In this document: in pieces, positions 28,296-38,387 of the stretch | Numbering within the stretch: position 1 is the stretch's first letter | Layout of the letters: each line of letters starts with the position of its first letter | DNA from: Actinophytocola sp. | GTDB lineage: Bacteria > Actinomycetota > Actinomycetes > Mycobacteriales > Pseudonocardiaceae | Assembly (NCBI GenBank): GCA_009377385.1 | Contig: WHUD01000020.1 | Span: forward strand, 1-47,224 | Direction of reading: 5' to 3' | DNA length: 47,224 nucleotides | The notes under the pieces: generated by a model | What the model saw: only the letters and a program-made list of their open reading frames with translations | The model's database searches: none | Told to the model about the DNA's origin: nothing | Translations under genes and position numbers: made by a program

Positions 28296-29777
28296 GTGAC
28301 CACCCCACTGAGCACGTTGGTCCTCGCCGCTGGCGAGGGCACCCGTATGCGTTCATCGACCCCCAAGGTGCTGCACCCGATCGCAGGACGATCGCTCGTC
28401 GAGCACGCCGTGAGAGCAGCGGCGGGGCTCGACCCCGACAACCTGGTCGTTGTCATCGGTCACGGCCGCGAGCAGGTCGGCACGCATCTGGACGCGGTGG
28501 CGGGCGCGCTCGGCCGCGAGGTGCTGACAGCGATCCAGGAGCAGCAGCACGGCACGGGGGACGCGGTGCGGTGCGGGCTGGCCGCGCTGTCCGCCGAGCC
28601 GACCGGCACCGTCGTCGTCACCTGCGGCGACACCCCGCTGCTCGACACCGCGACGCTGTCCGCGCTGCTCGCGGAGCACACCCAGGCTGGTAACGCGGTC
28701 ACCGCCCTGACGTCGGTGCCGCCCGACCCGACCGGCTACGGCCGCATCGTCCGCGACGACGACGGCTCGGTGCGCGCGATCGTCGAGCACAAGGACTGCG
28801 ACCAGGACCAGCTCGCCATCGGTGAGATCAACTCCGGGGTGTACGCCTTCGACGCCGCCGTGCTCACCGACGGGCTGAGCAGGATCTCCACCGACAACTC
28901 GCAGGGTGAGCTCTACCTCACCGACGTACTCGGCATCGCGCGCGCGGACGGCCGCGGGGTCGGCGCGCTCGTCGTCGACGACCCGTGGCTGACCGAGGGC
29001 ATCAACGACCGCGTGCAGTTGGCCGCACTCGGCGCCGAGCTGAACAAGCGGATCGTGCGGCGCTGGCAGCGGGCCGGGGTGACCGTGGTCGACCCGGCGT
29101 CGGTCTGGATCGACAGCGACGTCGAGCTTGCTCATGACGTCGTGATCGAGCCCGGTGTGCAGCTCAAGGCGGGCACCAGGGTGGCGGAAAGCGCCATCAT
29201 CGGCCCTGACTGCACCCTCAGCAACATCGAGGTCGCTGCTGGGGCGTCGGTGGTGCGCACGCACGGCAGCGACTCGGTGATCGGCCCCGGCGCGAAGGTC
29301 GGCCCGTTCACCTACCTCCGGCCCAACACCGTGCTCGCCGCGGACGGCAAGCTGGGCACGTTTGTCGAGACCAAGAACGCCACGATCGGCACCGGATCGA
29401 AGGTCCCGCACCTGACCTATGTCGGGGATGCGACCATTGGGGAGTACAGCAACATCGGGGCGTCGAGCGTGTTCGTGAATTACGACGGCGTTGCCAAGCA
29501 CCACACGAACATCGGTTCGCATGTGCGGACCGGATCGGACAATATGTTCGTGGCCCCGGTGACGATCGGCGACGGTGCCTACACCGGCGCCGGGTCGGTG
29601 ATCAGGCGCAACGTGCCCCCTGGCGCGCTCGCCGTCTCCGGCACGCCACAACGCAACATCGAGGGGTGGGTCGCCCGGCGGAGGCCGGGAACCGAAGCGG
29701 CGGAAGCGGCCGAGCGGGCCGGGTCCGGAGGGGGCGCAGCAGCGCAGGACAACGAGGACACGGAGTCGCGGTCATGA
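28296..29777 (+). CDS. glmU: bifunctional GlmU: UDP-GlcNAc pyrophosphorylase / glucosamine-1-phosphate acetyltransferase
   Basis: 493 residues from a GTG at 28296 with SD GGGAGAG. N-terminal uridyltransferase with [25 protein letters not shown] and GDTPLL; C-terminal left-handed beta-helix of hexapeptide repeats ([12 protein letters not shown]..., [33 protein letters not shown]) with the catalytic histidine region. It makes UDP-GlcNAc for cell-wall synthesis. A ~30-residue acidic/glycine tail with no fold ends the protein. Overlaps prs by ATGA, so the pair is translationally coupled, as in other actinobacteria. Confidence 0.97.
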   Translation: MTTPLSTLVLAAGEGTRMRSSTPKVLHPIAGRSLVEHAVRAAAGLDPDNLVVVIGHGREQVGTHLDAVAGALGREVLTAIQEQQHGTGDAVRCGLAALSAEPTGTVVVTCGDTPLLDTATLSALLAEHTQAGNAVTALTSVPPDPTGYGRIVRDDDGSVRAIVEHKDCDQDQLAIGEINSGVYAFDAAVLTDGLSRISTDNSQGELYLTDVLGIARADGRGVGALVVDDPWLTEGINDRVQLAALGAELNKRIVRRWQRAGVTVVDPASVWIDSDVELAHDVVIEPGVQLKAGTRVAESAIIGPDCTLSNIEVAAGASVVRTHGSDSVIGPGAKVGPFTYLRPNTVLAADGKLGTFVETKNATIGTGSKVPHLTYVGDATIGEYSNIGASSVFVNYDGVAKHHTNIGSHVRTGSDNMFVAPVTIGDGAYTGAGSVIRRNVPPGALAVSGTPQRNIEGWVARRRPGTEAAEAAERAGSGGGAAAQDNEDTESRS

Positions 29778-30754
29778 GTTCGAAGTCGGGCACGCCCAAG
29801 AAGAATCTGATGCTGTTCGCAGGACGCTCGCACCTCGAACTCGCCGAGGAGGTCGCGAAGTGCCTCAACGTCACCATCACGCCGCAGCAGGCGCACACCT
29901 TCGCCAACGGCGAGATTTTCGTCCGGTTCGAGGAGTCGGTGCGCGGCGTCGACGCCTTCGTGATCCAGAGCCACTGCCCGCCGATCAACGAGTGGATCAT
30001 GGAGCAGCTGATCATGGTCGACGCGCTGAAGCGGGCAAGCGCCAAGCGCATCACCGTGATCATGCCGTACTACCCGTACAGCAGGCAGGACAAGAAGCAC
30101 AAAGGCCGCGAGCCGATCTCGGCGCGGCTGCTCGCCGACATGTTCAAGGTGGCAGGCGCGGACCGGATCATGACGGTCGACCTGCACACCGCGCAGATCC
30201 AGGGCTTCTTCGACGGGCCGGTCGACCACCTGTTCGCGCAGACCGTGCTGTGCGAGTACCTGCAGGATCACTACGGCGACCAGCCGATCACCGTCGTCTC
30301 CCCTGACTCCGGCCGGGTGCGGCTGGCGGAGAAGTGGGCGCAGGAGCTCGGCAACCGGCCGATCGCGTTCATCCACAAGACCCGCGACCCCGACAAGCCG
30401 AATGAGGCCATGGCCAACCGCGTTGTCGGTGACGCCAAGGACCGGCTGTGCGTGATCATCGACGACATGATCGACACCGGTGGCACGGTCGCCGGTGCGG
30501 TGCAGGTGCTCAAGGAGGAGGGCGCGTCCGACGTCGTCGTCGCGGCGACCCACGGCGTGCTGTCCGACCCGGCCACCGAGCGGCTGTCGCACTGCGGCGC
30601 GCGTGAGGTGATCTTCACCAACACGCTGCCGATCCCCGAGGGGAAGCGGTTCCCAGGGATGACGGTGCTGTCCATCGCGCCGCTGATCGCGCGCGCGATC
30701 GAGCAGGTCTTCGAGGACGGCTCGGTGACCAGCCTGTTCGACGGGAACGCCTGA
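29774..30754 (+). CDS. prs: ribose-phosphate pyrophosphokinase
   Basis: 326 residues from the ATG at 29774 inside the glmU stop (ATGA). Class I PRPP synthetase motifs: [52 protein letters not shown] (flexible loop and ATP site), [12 protein letters not shown] and the PRPP-binding loop [16 protein letters not shown]. Transfers pyrophosphate from ATP to ribose 5-phosphate for nucleotide, histidine, tryptophan and decaprenyl-phosphoryl sugar synthesis. Confidence 0.98.
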   Translation: MSSKSGTPKKNLMLFAGRSHLELAEEVAKCLNVTITPQQAHTFANGEIFVRFEESVRGVDAFVIQSHCPPINEWIMEQLIMVDALKRASAKRITVIMPYYPYSRQDKKHKGREPISARLLADMFKVAGADRIMTVDLHTAQIQGFFDGPVDHLFAQTVLCEYLQDHYGDQPITVVSPDSGRVRLAEKWAQELGNRPIAFIHKTRDPDKPNEAMANRVVGDAKDRLCVIIDDMIDTGGTVAGAVQVLKEEGASDVVVAATHGVLSDPATERLSHCGAREVIFTNTLPIPEGKRFPGMTVLSIAPLIARAIEQVFEDGSVTSLFDGNA

Positions 30755-30955
30755 ACCACCGAGAGTGCAACCCCCGGTTCGCTGGAGTGATCCGGCAGGG
30801 CTAGACTGTCGAGGTTGCCCCGGCGAGGCGGGTTCCGGCCTGGCGTGATCGACGCGGCGGTCTTCGGTTGCCGCGCGCCGTCATGCGCGAAGCCCCTCGC
30901 GCCGGGTCGGCCCCGAGCAAGCCCATTTCCCTGGCTAGTTTCAAGGAGAAGACCG

Positions 30956-31600
30956 TTGGACGAGGTACGTCTGTCCGTTGAGCAGCGCTCTGAGTTCGGC
31001 AAGGGCGCGGCGCGCCGCACTCGCCGTGCGGGCAAGATCCCCGCCGTGCTGTACGGGCACGGCTCCGACCCGAAGCACCTGTCGCTGCCCGCGGTCGAGT
31101 TCGCCCGCGTCATCCGCGACCACGGCCGCAACTCGGTGATCACCCTGAAGGTCGACGGGGACCGGAAATCCCAGCTCGCGCTGACCAAGACCATCACGGT
31201 GCACCCGCTCAAGAACTACATCGAGCACGTCGACCTGCTGCTGCTCAAGCGTGGCGAGAAGGTCACCGTCGACATCCCGGTCGTGCTGACCGGCGACCCG
31301 GTCAGCGGCACGCTGGTCAACCAGGACCACGACGTCCTGTCGGTCGAGGTCGACGCGCTGCACATCCCGGAGCAGTTCGAGGTGTCACTCGAGGGCGCCG
31401 AGATCGGCACCCACATCCACGCCGCCGACGTCGAGATCCCCGAGGGCGCGACGCTGCTGACCGACGGCGAGGCACTTGTCGCCGCCGTCAACGAGGCGCC
31501 GACCGCTGAGTCGCTCGAGGAGCCGACCGAGGAGGAAGAGGAGGCCCCTGCGGAGGAGGCTGCCGCCGAGGAGCCCGCCGAGGAGGAGTCCAGCGAGTAA
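30956..31600 (+). CDS. rplY: 50S ribosomal protein L25/general stress protein Ctc
   Basis: 214 residues from a TTG at 30956, chosen because AAGGAG lies eight bases upstream and LDEVRLSVEQRSEFGKGAARR is the conserved start. N-terminal 5S-rRNA-binding L25 domain (1-95), then the TL5/Ctc C-terminal beta domain (IPVVLTGDPVSGTLVNQD) and an acidic Glu/Ala tail (~175-214). The 201-bp gap upstream has a plausible -10 (TAGACT, 30802-30807) but no clear -35. One base separates it from pth. Confidence 0.96.
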   Translation: MDEVRLSVEQRSEFGKGAARRTRRAGKIPAVLYGHGSDPKHLSLPAVEFARVIRDHGRNSVITLKVDGDRKSQLALTKTITVHPLKNYIEHVDLLLLKRGEKVTVDIPVVLTGDPVSGTLVNQDHDVLSVEVDALHIPEQFEVSLEGAEIGTHIHAADVEIPEGATLLTDGEALVAAVNEAPTAESLEEPTEEEEEAPAEEAAAEEPAEEESSE

Positions 31601-31601
31601 C

Positions 31602-32192
31602 GTGTCCGAACTGGACATTCCGGGGGCCGGCGAGCGGGTGCTGCTCGCCGGCCTCGGCAATCCGGGCCCCGCGTACGCGGGCAACCGGCACAACGTCGGT
31701 TTCCTCGTCGCCGATGAGCTCGCCGCCCGCATCGGCGGGAAGTTCAAGGCGCACAAGACGGGAGCCGACGTCGTCGAGGGCAGGCTGGCCGGGACGCCCG
31801 TCGTGCTGGCCAAGCCACGCTCGTACATGAACCTCTCCGGCGGGCCGGTCGCCGGGCTGGCGCGGTTCTTCAAGCTCGACGCGAGCGGCATCGTCGTCGT
31901 CCACGACGAGCTGGACATCGACTTCGGCGCCGTCCGGCTCAAGTTCGGCGGCGGCGAGAGCGGCCACAACGGGCTGCGCGCCATCTCAAAGTCGCTCGGC
32001 ACCCGCGACTACTACCGGGTGCGCTTCGGCGTCGGCCGCCCGCCTGGGCGGATAGCGGCTGCCGACTACGTGCTCAAGGACTTCTCCCGCGTCGAGCGGC
32101 GCGACCTGGCGTTCCACGTCGACCGCTGCGCCGACGCGGTGGAGGAGCTGGTCAGCAAGGGCCTGGCGTCAGCGCAGAACCGCTTCCACTGA
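31602..32192 (+). CDS. pth: peptidyl-tRNA hydrolase
   Basis: 196 residues from a GTG at 31602, directly after the rplY stop. Conserved motifs: LAGLGNPGPAYAGNRHNVGF with the catalytic histidine, KPRSYMNLSG, VVVHDELDIDFGAVRLKFGGGESGHNGLR with the catalytic aspartate. Recycles peptidyl-tRNA dropped from ribosomes. The rplY-pth pairing is conserved in actinobacteria. Confidence 0.97.
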   Translation: MSELDIPGAGERVLLAGLGNPGPAYAGNRHNVGFLVADELAARIGGKFKAHKTGADVVEGRLAGTPVVLAKPRSYMNLSGGPVAGLARFFKLDASGIVVVHDELDIDFGAVRLKFGGGESGHNGLRAISKSLGTRDYYRVRFGVGRPPGRIAAADYVLKDFSRVERRDLAFHVDRCADAVEELVSKGLASAQNRFH

Positions 32193-32202
32193 CGCTCGGC
32201 GG

Positions 32203-32529
32203 GTGGCGGCTCGCGCAGCGGGCGATCATGAGGCGTTCCGGATGGAGTTCGTCTTGACCGAGGCGCATGAGCGCTACCGCGAGCCTCGGCAGGGTGAGCA
32301 GTACTGCTACGTCACCGGCGCCCTGGTGTTCGATGCCCCGGACGTGATCGACTGGCTGAGCCGCAACGCCCACGTCCACACCGACGCCGCCGGCGAAGAG
32401 GACCTCGGAAACATCGACTATCTGGTCAACGAAGACGGCCACTGGCGCGCAGGCGGCGACTGGGGCGAGGTCGTCGTCGACACCACCCGGCCACCACGGA
32501 TCCCCCTTGACGTCACGCAGGACGCATAG
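32203..32529 (+). CDS. small hypothetical protein (about 95-108 aa)
   Basis: Starts at GTG 32203 or, more protein-like, ATG 32242 (MEFVLTEAHERY). Acidic, tryptophan-containing, no membrane segment: GEQYCYVTGALVFDAPDVIDWLSRNAHVH in the middle and HWRAGGDWGEVVVDTTRPPRIP near the end. Not recognised; the even predicted strand-helix pattern suggests a small folded cytoplasmic protein. 10 bp after pth and 12 bp from the end of the convergent ligase gene. Confidence 0.65.
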   Translation: MAARAAGDHEAFRMEFVLTEAHERYREPRQGEQYCYVTGALVFDAPDVIDWLSRNAHVHTDAAGEEDLGNIDYLVNEDGHWRAGGDWGEVVVDTTRPPRIPLDVTQDA

Positions 32530-32541
32530 GCTCGAACGCAG

Positions 32542-34227
32542 CTAAGCGCTCGCCTTGTCGATCTCGTCCGCGTACGTGCTGGCGGTCGCGGCGCGCTTGA
32601 CCTTGCCGGACGGCGTCTTCGGCAGGCTGCCCGGCGAGAGGACGAGCACCGAGAACGGCCGGACGCCGACCGCGTCGGTCACCCGTGCGGTGACCTCCTT
32701 CACCAGGGCGCGTTCCTCGTCGGTGCCAGCCACCTTGGACTCCAGCACCACGGCGTAGCGCTCCCTGCGCGTGCCCGCGTCGATCCGCACGGCGATCGCG
32801 TTGCCAGCACGCACCCCCGGCACCGCCTGCGCGGCGCGTTCGACGTCGGTCGGGTAGATGTTGCGCCCACCCATGATGATGACGTCCTTGCGCCTGCCGC
32901 AGATGACGATCTTCCCGTCGACGAGGTAGCCGATGTCGCCACTGGCGAACCAGCCCTCGGCATCCTGGGTGTCCAGCGGACCGTCGACGGTGAGATAGCC
33001 CGGCGTGACGGCCTCGCCGCGCAGCTGGATCTCGCCGACCTCGCGGTCGCCGAGCACCGCGCCGTCCTCGGCGACGATCCGCGCCTCTAGGCCTGGCAGC
33101 GGCCTGCCGAGCACCGCAAAGGACCGCACTGTGTCGGTATCGCACCGGGGATCGTCATCGGCAACGGGCACCGCCCTGTCGTGCGCCTCCAGCGCCTCCG
33201 GCTCGACGACATCCAGCTCAAGCCCCGCACCCAGCGGGGCGAACGACACCGCGAGGGTTGCTTCGGCGAGGCCGTAGGCGGGAAACATCGTGCCAGGGTC
33301 GAGACCGAACTTGGCTCCGGCGTCGGTGAACGTGCGCGCTGCTCCTGGGTCGATCGGCTCCGCGCCGTTGAGCGCGAGGCGCAGGCTGGACAGGTCGTAG
33401 GACGCATCGTCGTCGACCCGCGAGAGCCGTTTGCCCGCGATCGCGTAGGCGAAGTTCGGCGCAGCGGTCACGGTGCCCCGGTAGCGGCTGATCAGGTCTG
33501 GCCACAGCAGCGGGCCGCCGAGGAACTCCACCGGCGTGACCTTCACCAGCTCGATGCCGAACGTCATCGGCACCGTGAGGAACCCGACCATGCCCATGTC
33601 GTGGAACAGCGGCAGCCACGACACCATCGTGTCCGCATCGGCATCGAGCCCGGCGCGCTCGGCCATGGCCGACAGATTCGAGAACAGGTTGCGGTGGGTG
33701 ATCTTGACAGCCTTCGGCTCTGCCGTCGACCCGCTTGTCAGCTGCAACAGCGCCAGGTCGTCCTCACCCGAGGCAACCGGCTCGGACAGCGGCTCGGCGT
33801 CGAACAGCTCGTTGATCAGCCGGTAGCGGATGCCGTTCTCCTCAAGGCCCGGCGCGAGCTGGTCGAACGGGTCGCCAAGCAGCACCAGGTCAGAGCCGAT
33901 CATGCGCAGCACGGTCAGGGTGTCCGACGCCCACTCGCCGAGATCGGTGCGCGGCGTCGGCTGGTGCAGCATCGTGACGCTGCCGCCGGCGAGCCAGACC
34001 CCCTGCACCGTCGGCGCGATCAGCGCTGGTGCCGCCGCCAGCACGCCAACGGACCCGCCGGGTCGAAGCCCGTCCGTGGTGAGGCCGCCCGCGGCGCGCC
34101 GTGCCTGGTCGTGCACTTCCGCCCACGTCGCCCGCGCCGGGTCGTGCGGCTCGCCGGTGGTCATCCCGCGCTTGCTGCCGCCGTCCGACTGGGCAGTCGC
34201 TATCAGTTGATCGACAAACCTGCTCAT
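32542..34227 (-). CDS. fatty acyl-AMP ligase-like AMP-binding enzyme (Pks16/Rv1013-like)
   Basis: 561 residues from the ATG at 34227 (MSRFVDQLIATAQ). Adenylate-forming superfamily motifs: P-loop-like LLQLTSGSTAEPKAVKITHRN, MVSWLPLFHDMGMVGFL (typical of fatty acyl-AMP ligases), AYGLAEATLAVSF, GWFASGDIGYLVDGKIVICGRRKDVIIMGGRNIYP and C-terminal PKTPSGKVKRAAT with the catalytic lysine. It activates a fatty acid as acyl-AMP; whether it makes a CoA ester or loads a carrier protein is unclear. Same neighbourhood as Rv1013 beside pth. Confidence 0.9.
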   Translation of the reverse strand: MSRFVDQLIATAQSDGGSKRGMTTGEPHDPARATWAEVHDQARRAAGGLTTDGLRPGGSVGVLAAAPALIAPTVQGVWLAGGSVTMLHQPTPRTDLGEWASDTLTVLRMIGSDLVLLGDPFDQLAPGLEENGIRYRLINELFDAEPLSEPVASGEDDLALLQLTSGSTAEPKAVKITHRNLFSNLSAMAERAGLDADADTMVSWLPLFHDMGMVGFLTVPMTFGIELVKVTPVEFLGGPLLWPDLISRYRGTVTAAPNFAYAIAGKRLSRVDDDASYDLSSLRLALNGAEPIDPGAARTFTDAGAKFGLDPGTMFPAYGLAEATLAVSFAPLGAGLELDVVEPEALEAHDRAVPVADDDPRCDTDTVRSFAVLGRPLPGLEARIVAEDGAVLGDREVGEIQLRGEAVTPGYLTVDGPLDTQDAEGWFASGDIGYLVDGKIVICGRRKDVIIMGGRNIYPTDVERAAQAVPGVRAGNAIAVRIDAGTRRERYAVVLESKVAGTDEERALVKEVTARVTDAVGVRPFSVLVLSPGSLPKTPSGKVKRAATASTYADEIDKASA

Positions 34228-34299
34228 GCTGTCGAGCCTATAGACACCACGGATGCCGCCGATACACAAGCCCCGGCAACGCCGCTTGTGCGAGATCGA

Positions 34300-36081
34300 C
34301 TATTCAGCGGCGTCGGCCAGCTCCATCCAGCGGGCTTCGACGTCTTCCTTCTCGGCGATGACGGCCTTGAGTTCGCTGTCCAGCTTGAGCAGGCTGTCTG
34401 GATCGGTGGCCGCGTCGGCGAGCGCGTCGTGCAGCTCCTGCTCCCTGCGGTGCAGCGTCTCCACCTTGCGCTCCAGCTTCGCCAGCTCCTTGCGGGCTGC
34501 ACGCTGCTCGGCGGCGCCTGACCTCGGCTTCTCCACCTGGGGCGTCGCGGCGGGGGCGTCCAGCAGCGTCGCGCGGCGGTCGAGGTACTCGTCGATGCCG
34601 CCGGGCAGGTCGGTGACCTTGCCGTCGCCGAACAGCGCCACCACGGTGTCGCAGGCGCGTTCCACCAGGTAACGGTCGTGCGAGACGACGACGAGCGTGC
34701 CAGGCCATGAGTCAAGCAGGTCCTCGAGCTGTTGCAGCGTGTCGATGTCGAGGTCGTTGGTTGGCTCGTCGAGCAGCAGCACGTTCGGCTCCGCCATCAG
34801 CAACCGGGTGAGCTGCAACCGCCTGCGCTCGCCGCCGGAGAGGTCGTCGACCGGGGTCCACTGCCGCCGTGCAGGGAAGCCGAACCGCTCAGCGAGCTGC
34901 GAGGCGGACATCTCGTGCTTGCCGAGCACCACGCGCTTGGCCACCTGCTCGACGGCTTCAAGCACCCGCAGGTCGCCCGGCAGATCCTCCAACTCCTGGG
35001 TGAGGTACGCCAGCCGCACCGTAGTGCCCTCAACGCGCCTGCCAGCGTCCGGCGCGCGCTGCCCGGCGAGCAGCCGCAGCAGCGTCGTCTTGCCGGAGCC
35101 GTTGACGCCGACGAGGCCGATCCGGTCGCCGGGCCCAAGCCGCCACGTGACGTCGCGCAGCAGCTCCCGCTCCCCCACGCACAGCGTGACGTCCTCGAGC
35201 TCGATCACCGTCTTGCCGAGACGTCGCTTGGCGAAGGCGTGCAGCTCGCGCGGGTCGCGCGGCGGCGGGACGTCGGCGATCAGCGCCTCGGCGGCCTCCA
35301 CTCGATAGCGTGGCTTCGACGTCCGCGCCTTCGCGCCGCGCCGCAGCCAGGCGAGCTCCTTGCGGGCCAGGTTGCGCCGCTTCTCCTCGGCGGCTGCGGA
35401 CAGCTTGGCGCGTTCCGCACGGGCGTAGACCCAGTCGCCGTAGCCGCCCTCGTACTGCTCGACGGTGCCCCTTCCGCCCCGCCACCCATCGCCGTTGACG
35501 ACTTCCCACGTCCGGGTGCACACGGTGTCGAGGAACCACCGGTCGTGCGTGACGACGACCAGCGCGACCTTGCGGGCGAGCAGGTGGTCGGCGAGCCAGC
35601 GCACGCCCTCGACGTCAAGGTGGTTGGTTGGCTCGTCCAGGATCAGCAGGTCCAGCTCGCGCACCAGCGCGGATGCAAGCGTCACCCTGCGCCGCTCCCC
35701 GCCGGACAGTGCACCGATGCGGCTGTCGAGGCCGAGCGCCGTGATGCCCAGGCCCTCGACGATCGAGCGCACGCGCGGGTCGGCCGCCCACTCGTAGTCG
35801 GCGTCGTACCCGGCGAGAACGGCGTCGCGCACGGTCTGGTCGCCTTCCAGGGTGACCCGCTGGGTGACGACGGCGAGCCGCAGGTCACGCGCCTGGGACA
35901 CACGGCCGGAGTCGGGTGGCTCCAGCCCGGCCAGGATCTCAAGCAGCGTCGTCTTGCCACCGCCGTTGAGGCCGACGACGCCGATCCGGTCGGTGTCCTC
36001 GACGCCGAGCGAGACGGCGTCGAGCAGGGTGCGTTCGCCGAAAGACTTCGAGACGTCCTCGGTGTTGATCAGGTTGACCAT
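34300..36081 (-). CDS. ABC-F family ATPase (Uup-like)
   Basis: 593 residues, two ABC ATPase domains, no membrane segment. Walker A motifs GLNGGGKTT and GVNGSGKTT; signatures LSGGERRRVTL and LSGGERRRLQL; Walker B LLILDEPTNHLD and VLLLDEPTNDLD. The interdomain linker is the short ABC-F type, and a charged coiled coil (about 515-590) forms the C-terminus as in Uup. Such proteins act on ribosomes or tRNA, or in DNA/recombination contexts for Uup; an antibiotic-resistance role is not indicated. 72 bp upstream of the ligase, same strand. Confidence 0.92.
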   Translation of the reverse strand: MVNLINTEDVSKSFGERTLLDAVSLGVEDTDRIGVVGLNGGGKTTLLEILAGLEPPDSGRVSQARDLRLAVVTQRVTLEGDQTVRDAVLAGYDADYEWAADPRVRSIVEGLGITALGLDSRIGALSGGERRRVTLASALVRELDLLILDEPTNHLDVEGVRWLADHLLARKVALVVVTHDRWFLDTVCTRTWEVVNGDGWRGGRGTVEQYEGGYGDWVYARAERAKLSAAAEEKRRNLARKELAWLRRGAKARTSKPRYRVEAAEALIADVPPPRDPRELHAFAKRRLGKTVIELEDVTLCVGERELLRDVTWRLGPGDRIGLVGVNGSGKTTLLRLLAGQRAPDAGRRVEGTTVRLAYLTQELEDLPGDLRVLEAVEQVAKRVVLGKHEMSASQLAERFGFPARRQWTPVDDLSGGERRRLQLTRLLMAEPNVLLLDEPTNDLDIDTLQQLEDLLDSWPGTLVVVSHDRYLVERACDTVVALFGDGKVTDLPGGIDEYLDRRATLLDAPAATPQVEKPRSGAAEQRAARKELAKLERKVETLHRREQELHDALADAATDPDSLLKLDSELKAVIAEKEDVEARWMELADAAE

Positions 36082-36137
36082 CTAGGCGCGTTCCCATGGG
36101 CAGGGGTCGGGGTGCGTGTCCAACTTAGGACACGCGC

Positions 36138-37103
36138 TCAGGCGTGCACCTGGGGCGGGGTCGGACGGGTGCTGTCCTCGCCGCCGATGATCCGCGCGCC
36201 GTGCACCGGGCCGTGCGCGACTCGGACCGTGCGGCACACGCCGGTGCCCGCCATCTGCGCGGCGACGTCGACGGCCGCCTCCTCGTCCTCGCACAGAAAC
36301 GCGCAGGTCGGGCCGGACCCGGACACGATGCCTGCCAGCGCGCCCGCGTCGACGCCCGCGCGCAGCGTGCGGCGCAGCGACGGCCGCAGGGACACGGCGG
36401 CGGACTGCAGGTCGTTGCCGAGCAGCATGGCGAGCTGCCTCGGGTCGCCGGAAGCGAGCGCCTCAAGCAGCGGAGCGTGCGAGCCGACGCGCGGCGGGTC
36501 GCCGCCGTCGCGCAACCGGTCCAGCTCGCCGTATACCCGCTGCGTCGACAGGCCCTTCGTGGCGAACGCCAGCACCCAGTGGAAGGTGTGGCGGCACAGC
36601 ACCGGCACCAACTCCTCACCACGCCCTGTGCCAAGCGCGGTGCCGCCGGACAGCGAGAACGGCACGTCGCTGCCGAGCTTCGCGGCGATGTCGGCGAGTT
36701 CGTCCCTTGCGATGTCGAGGTCCCACAGCGCCGCGAGGCCCACCAGCGTCGCCGCGGCGTCCGCGCTGCCGCCCGCCATGCCGCCCGCGACCGGGATGCC
36801 CTTGCGGATGACGACCCTGACCTTGGGCTCGTCGTCGGTCTTGCCGACGTACTCGGCGAGCTCGTTGGCGGCGCGCCAGGCGAGGTTGGCTTCGCCCCGC
36901 GGGACGGTGCTCTCGCCCTCGCCGGACACCTCGATGCCCGGCTCCTCGCTCACGGCGACGGTGACCTCGTCCACAAGCGACAACGCCTGGAACACCGTTG
37001 TCAGCTCGTGGTAGCCGTCATCGCGCGCGTCACCCACACCGAGGTGCAGGTTCACCTTCGCTGGTACCCGGACGGTCACCGGTGGCGGAACAACGGCAAG
37101 CAC
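36138..37103 (-). CDS. ispE: 4-diphosphocytidyl-2-C-methyl-D-erythritol kinase
   Basis: 321 residues from the minus-strand start at 37103. GHMP-kinase motifs: [22 protein letters not shown] at the N-terminus, ATP loop [37 protein letters not shown], and [13 protein letters not shown]. Phosphorylates the MEP-pathway intermediate for isoprenoid synthesis. In mycobacteria it follows rsmA directly; here a MetN-like gene and a repeat array intervene. Confidence 0.97.
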   Translation of the reverse strand: MLAVVPPPVTVRVPAKVNLHLGVGDARDDGYHELTTVFQALSLVDEVTVAVSEEPGIEVSGEGESTVPRGEANLAWRAANELAEYVGKTDDEPKVRVVIRKGIPVAGGMAGGSADAAATLVGLAALWDLDIARDELADIAAKLGSDVPFSLSGGTALGTGRGEELVPVLCRHTFHWVLAFATKGLSTQRVYGELDRLRDGGDPPRVGSHAPLLEALASGDPRQLAMLLGNDLQSAAVSLRPSLRRTLRAGVDAGALAGIVSGSGPTCAFLCEDEEAAVDVAAQMAGTGVCRTVRVAHGPVHGARIIGGEDSTRPTPPQVHA

Positions 37104-37169
37104 GTGGCCAGCCTACGCCCACCGAGCGTGTGTGACCCGTCGCGCCACCGCACCGGCGACATTCCGCCC

Positions 37170-37260
37170 ACGATGTCGTGTCCCCCGCTCCCGACGCCGT
37201 GTGGCCCACTCCCGACGCCGTGTTCGCCGTTACGGACGCCGTGTTCGCCGTTGCGGGGCC
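37170..37260. repeat. 21-bp tandem repeat array, locus 4 (reverse orientation)
   Basis: Four to five units such as GTGTCCCCCGCTCCCGACGCC, diverging towards the MetN-like gene. They occupy the ispE/MetN-like gap and end a few bases before the MetN-like stop codon. Confidence 0.88.
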
Positions 37261-37265
37261 GCCCG

Positions 37266-38306
37266 CTACGCCGCGACGCTCGCCAGCCGGGCGGGTTCGC
37301 GGGCGACGCGACCGCCGATGGTGGCGACCCGCGTCGTACGACGCACCGGCGTGACCAGGCCACCGTGCTCGCCGATCCAGCCGAGCGCGATCCCGGCCTT
37401 CTCGCCGCGCAGCCCGATCCGGTAGCGAGCGACGGGGACGTCACCGATCCGGGTGGTGCCGCCGTCGAGGGTAGCGATGTCGACGCCGACCCGCTCCGCC
37501 GCCGCGGGCAGGGTCGTGTCCACAGTGGCGTGGCCGATGAGCGTCACGTCGGCGACGACGTCGTAGCCATCGGTGTCGGTGACGTCGGTGCGTGGCAACA
37601 CGCGGCGCGCCAGGTGGCTGTCCTGGTCGGTGATCAGGTCAAACACCGTGCCGGTCTCCAGCAGCCTGCCGTCGGCGAACAACGCGACCGAGTCGCACAC
37701 CTTGCGCACGACGTCCGCGTCGGCCGTGGCGACCACGATGGTCACGCCGAGTTCGGCCCGCGCGCGGTCGAGGGTCGCCAGGACGGCGCCCGCCTGCTCG
37801 GCCTCGAGTCCGGCCGTCGGCTCGTCGACGACGAGCACCGCAGGGTCGGTGGCAAGCGCGCGGGCAAGTGCGACCCGCCTGCGCTGGCCTTCGTCCAGCT
37901 CGCCGGGGTGTTGCGCGCCAGCACGCGCCAGGCCAATGAGGTCCAGAAGCCGCAGCACTCGCTCCCGCCTGTTCGGCCCGTCGATGCCGAGCCGTTCAAG
38001 CGGGGTGGCGATGTTGCCCGCGACGGTGTGCTCGCCGCGCAGCGACGGGTACGCCTCCAGGAGGCTGAACCGCTCGCGCAGGTCACGCAGTGAACGGGTG
38101 TCGAGCCGGGTGGTGTCGACGTCGTCGACGCGGATGGCACCAGCATCGGGGCGCTCGTCGAGCCCGAGCAACCGGGCGAGGGTCGACGTCCCCGATCGCG
38201 CGCTGCCGAGCAGGCCGAACACGGCACCGGCGTCGATCTCGAAGGAGACGTCGCGCAGCGTGGTGGATTCGGGGGTGGACGCGGTCAGATTTTCGATAGT
38301 GATCAC
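37266..38306 (-). CDS. degenerate MetN-like ABC ATPase homologue with NIL domain (orphan, predicted inactive)
   Basis: 346 residues from a GTG at 38306 with SD GGAG. The fold is that of MetN: ABC domain (1-235) plus C-terminal NIL domain (about 246-325), which in MetN senses methionine. Catalytic features are lost. Walker A reads GSARSGTST (34-42) with T40 for lysine. The Q-loop is RFSLLEAYP, without Gln. The signature is LDEGQ (137-141) for LSGGQ. The D-loop is AGLE. The switch is VVATADAD, with A195 for His. Only Walker B (VLVVDE, 157-162) remains. No MetI permease or MetQ binding protein is nearby. A SAM-I riboswitch and a cysteine-rich leader ORF precede it, which supports a sulfur-regulated role. 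Confidence 0.85.
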   Translation of the reverse strand: MITIENLTASTPESTTLRDVSFEIDAGAVFGLLGSARSGTSTLARLLGLDERPDAGAIRVDDVDTTRLDTRSLRDLRERFSLLEAYPSLRGEHTVAGNIATPLERLGIDGPNRRERVLRLLDLIGLARAGAQHPGELDEGQRRRVALARALATDPAVLVVDEPTAGLEAEQAGAVLATLDRARAELGVTIVVATADADVVRKVCDSVALFADGRLLETGTVFDLITDQDSHLARRVLPRTDVTDTDGYDVVADVTLIGHATVDTTLPAAAERVGVDIATLDGGTTRIGDVPVARYRIGLRGEKAGIALGWIGEHGGLVTPVRRTTRVATIGGRVAREPARLASVAA

Positions 38307-38387
38307 GAAGAACTCCAGTGTGGGGCGGCCATCGCACAGCGCACAGCGGGGCGTGCGGTAAGGCCTTCGGTCAGGACGGGCTGAATG

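Noticed and set aside
34300-36081. ABC-F antibiotic-resistance ribosome-protection factor
   Set aside because: The C-terminal coiled coil and short linker fit the Uup-like housekeeping group; nothing in the context points to resistance.
37266-38306. Functional methionine importer ATPase
   Set aside because: The catalytic motifs are missing and there is no permease or binding protein gene.
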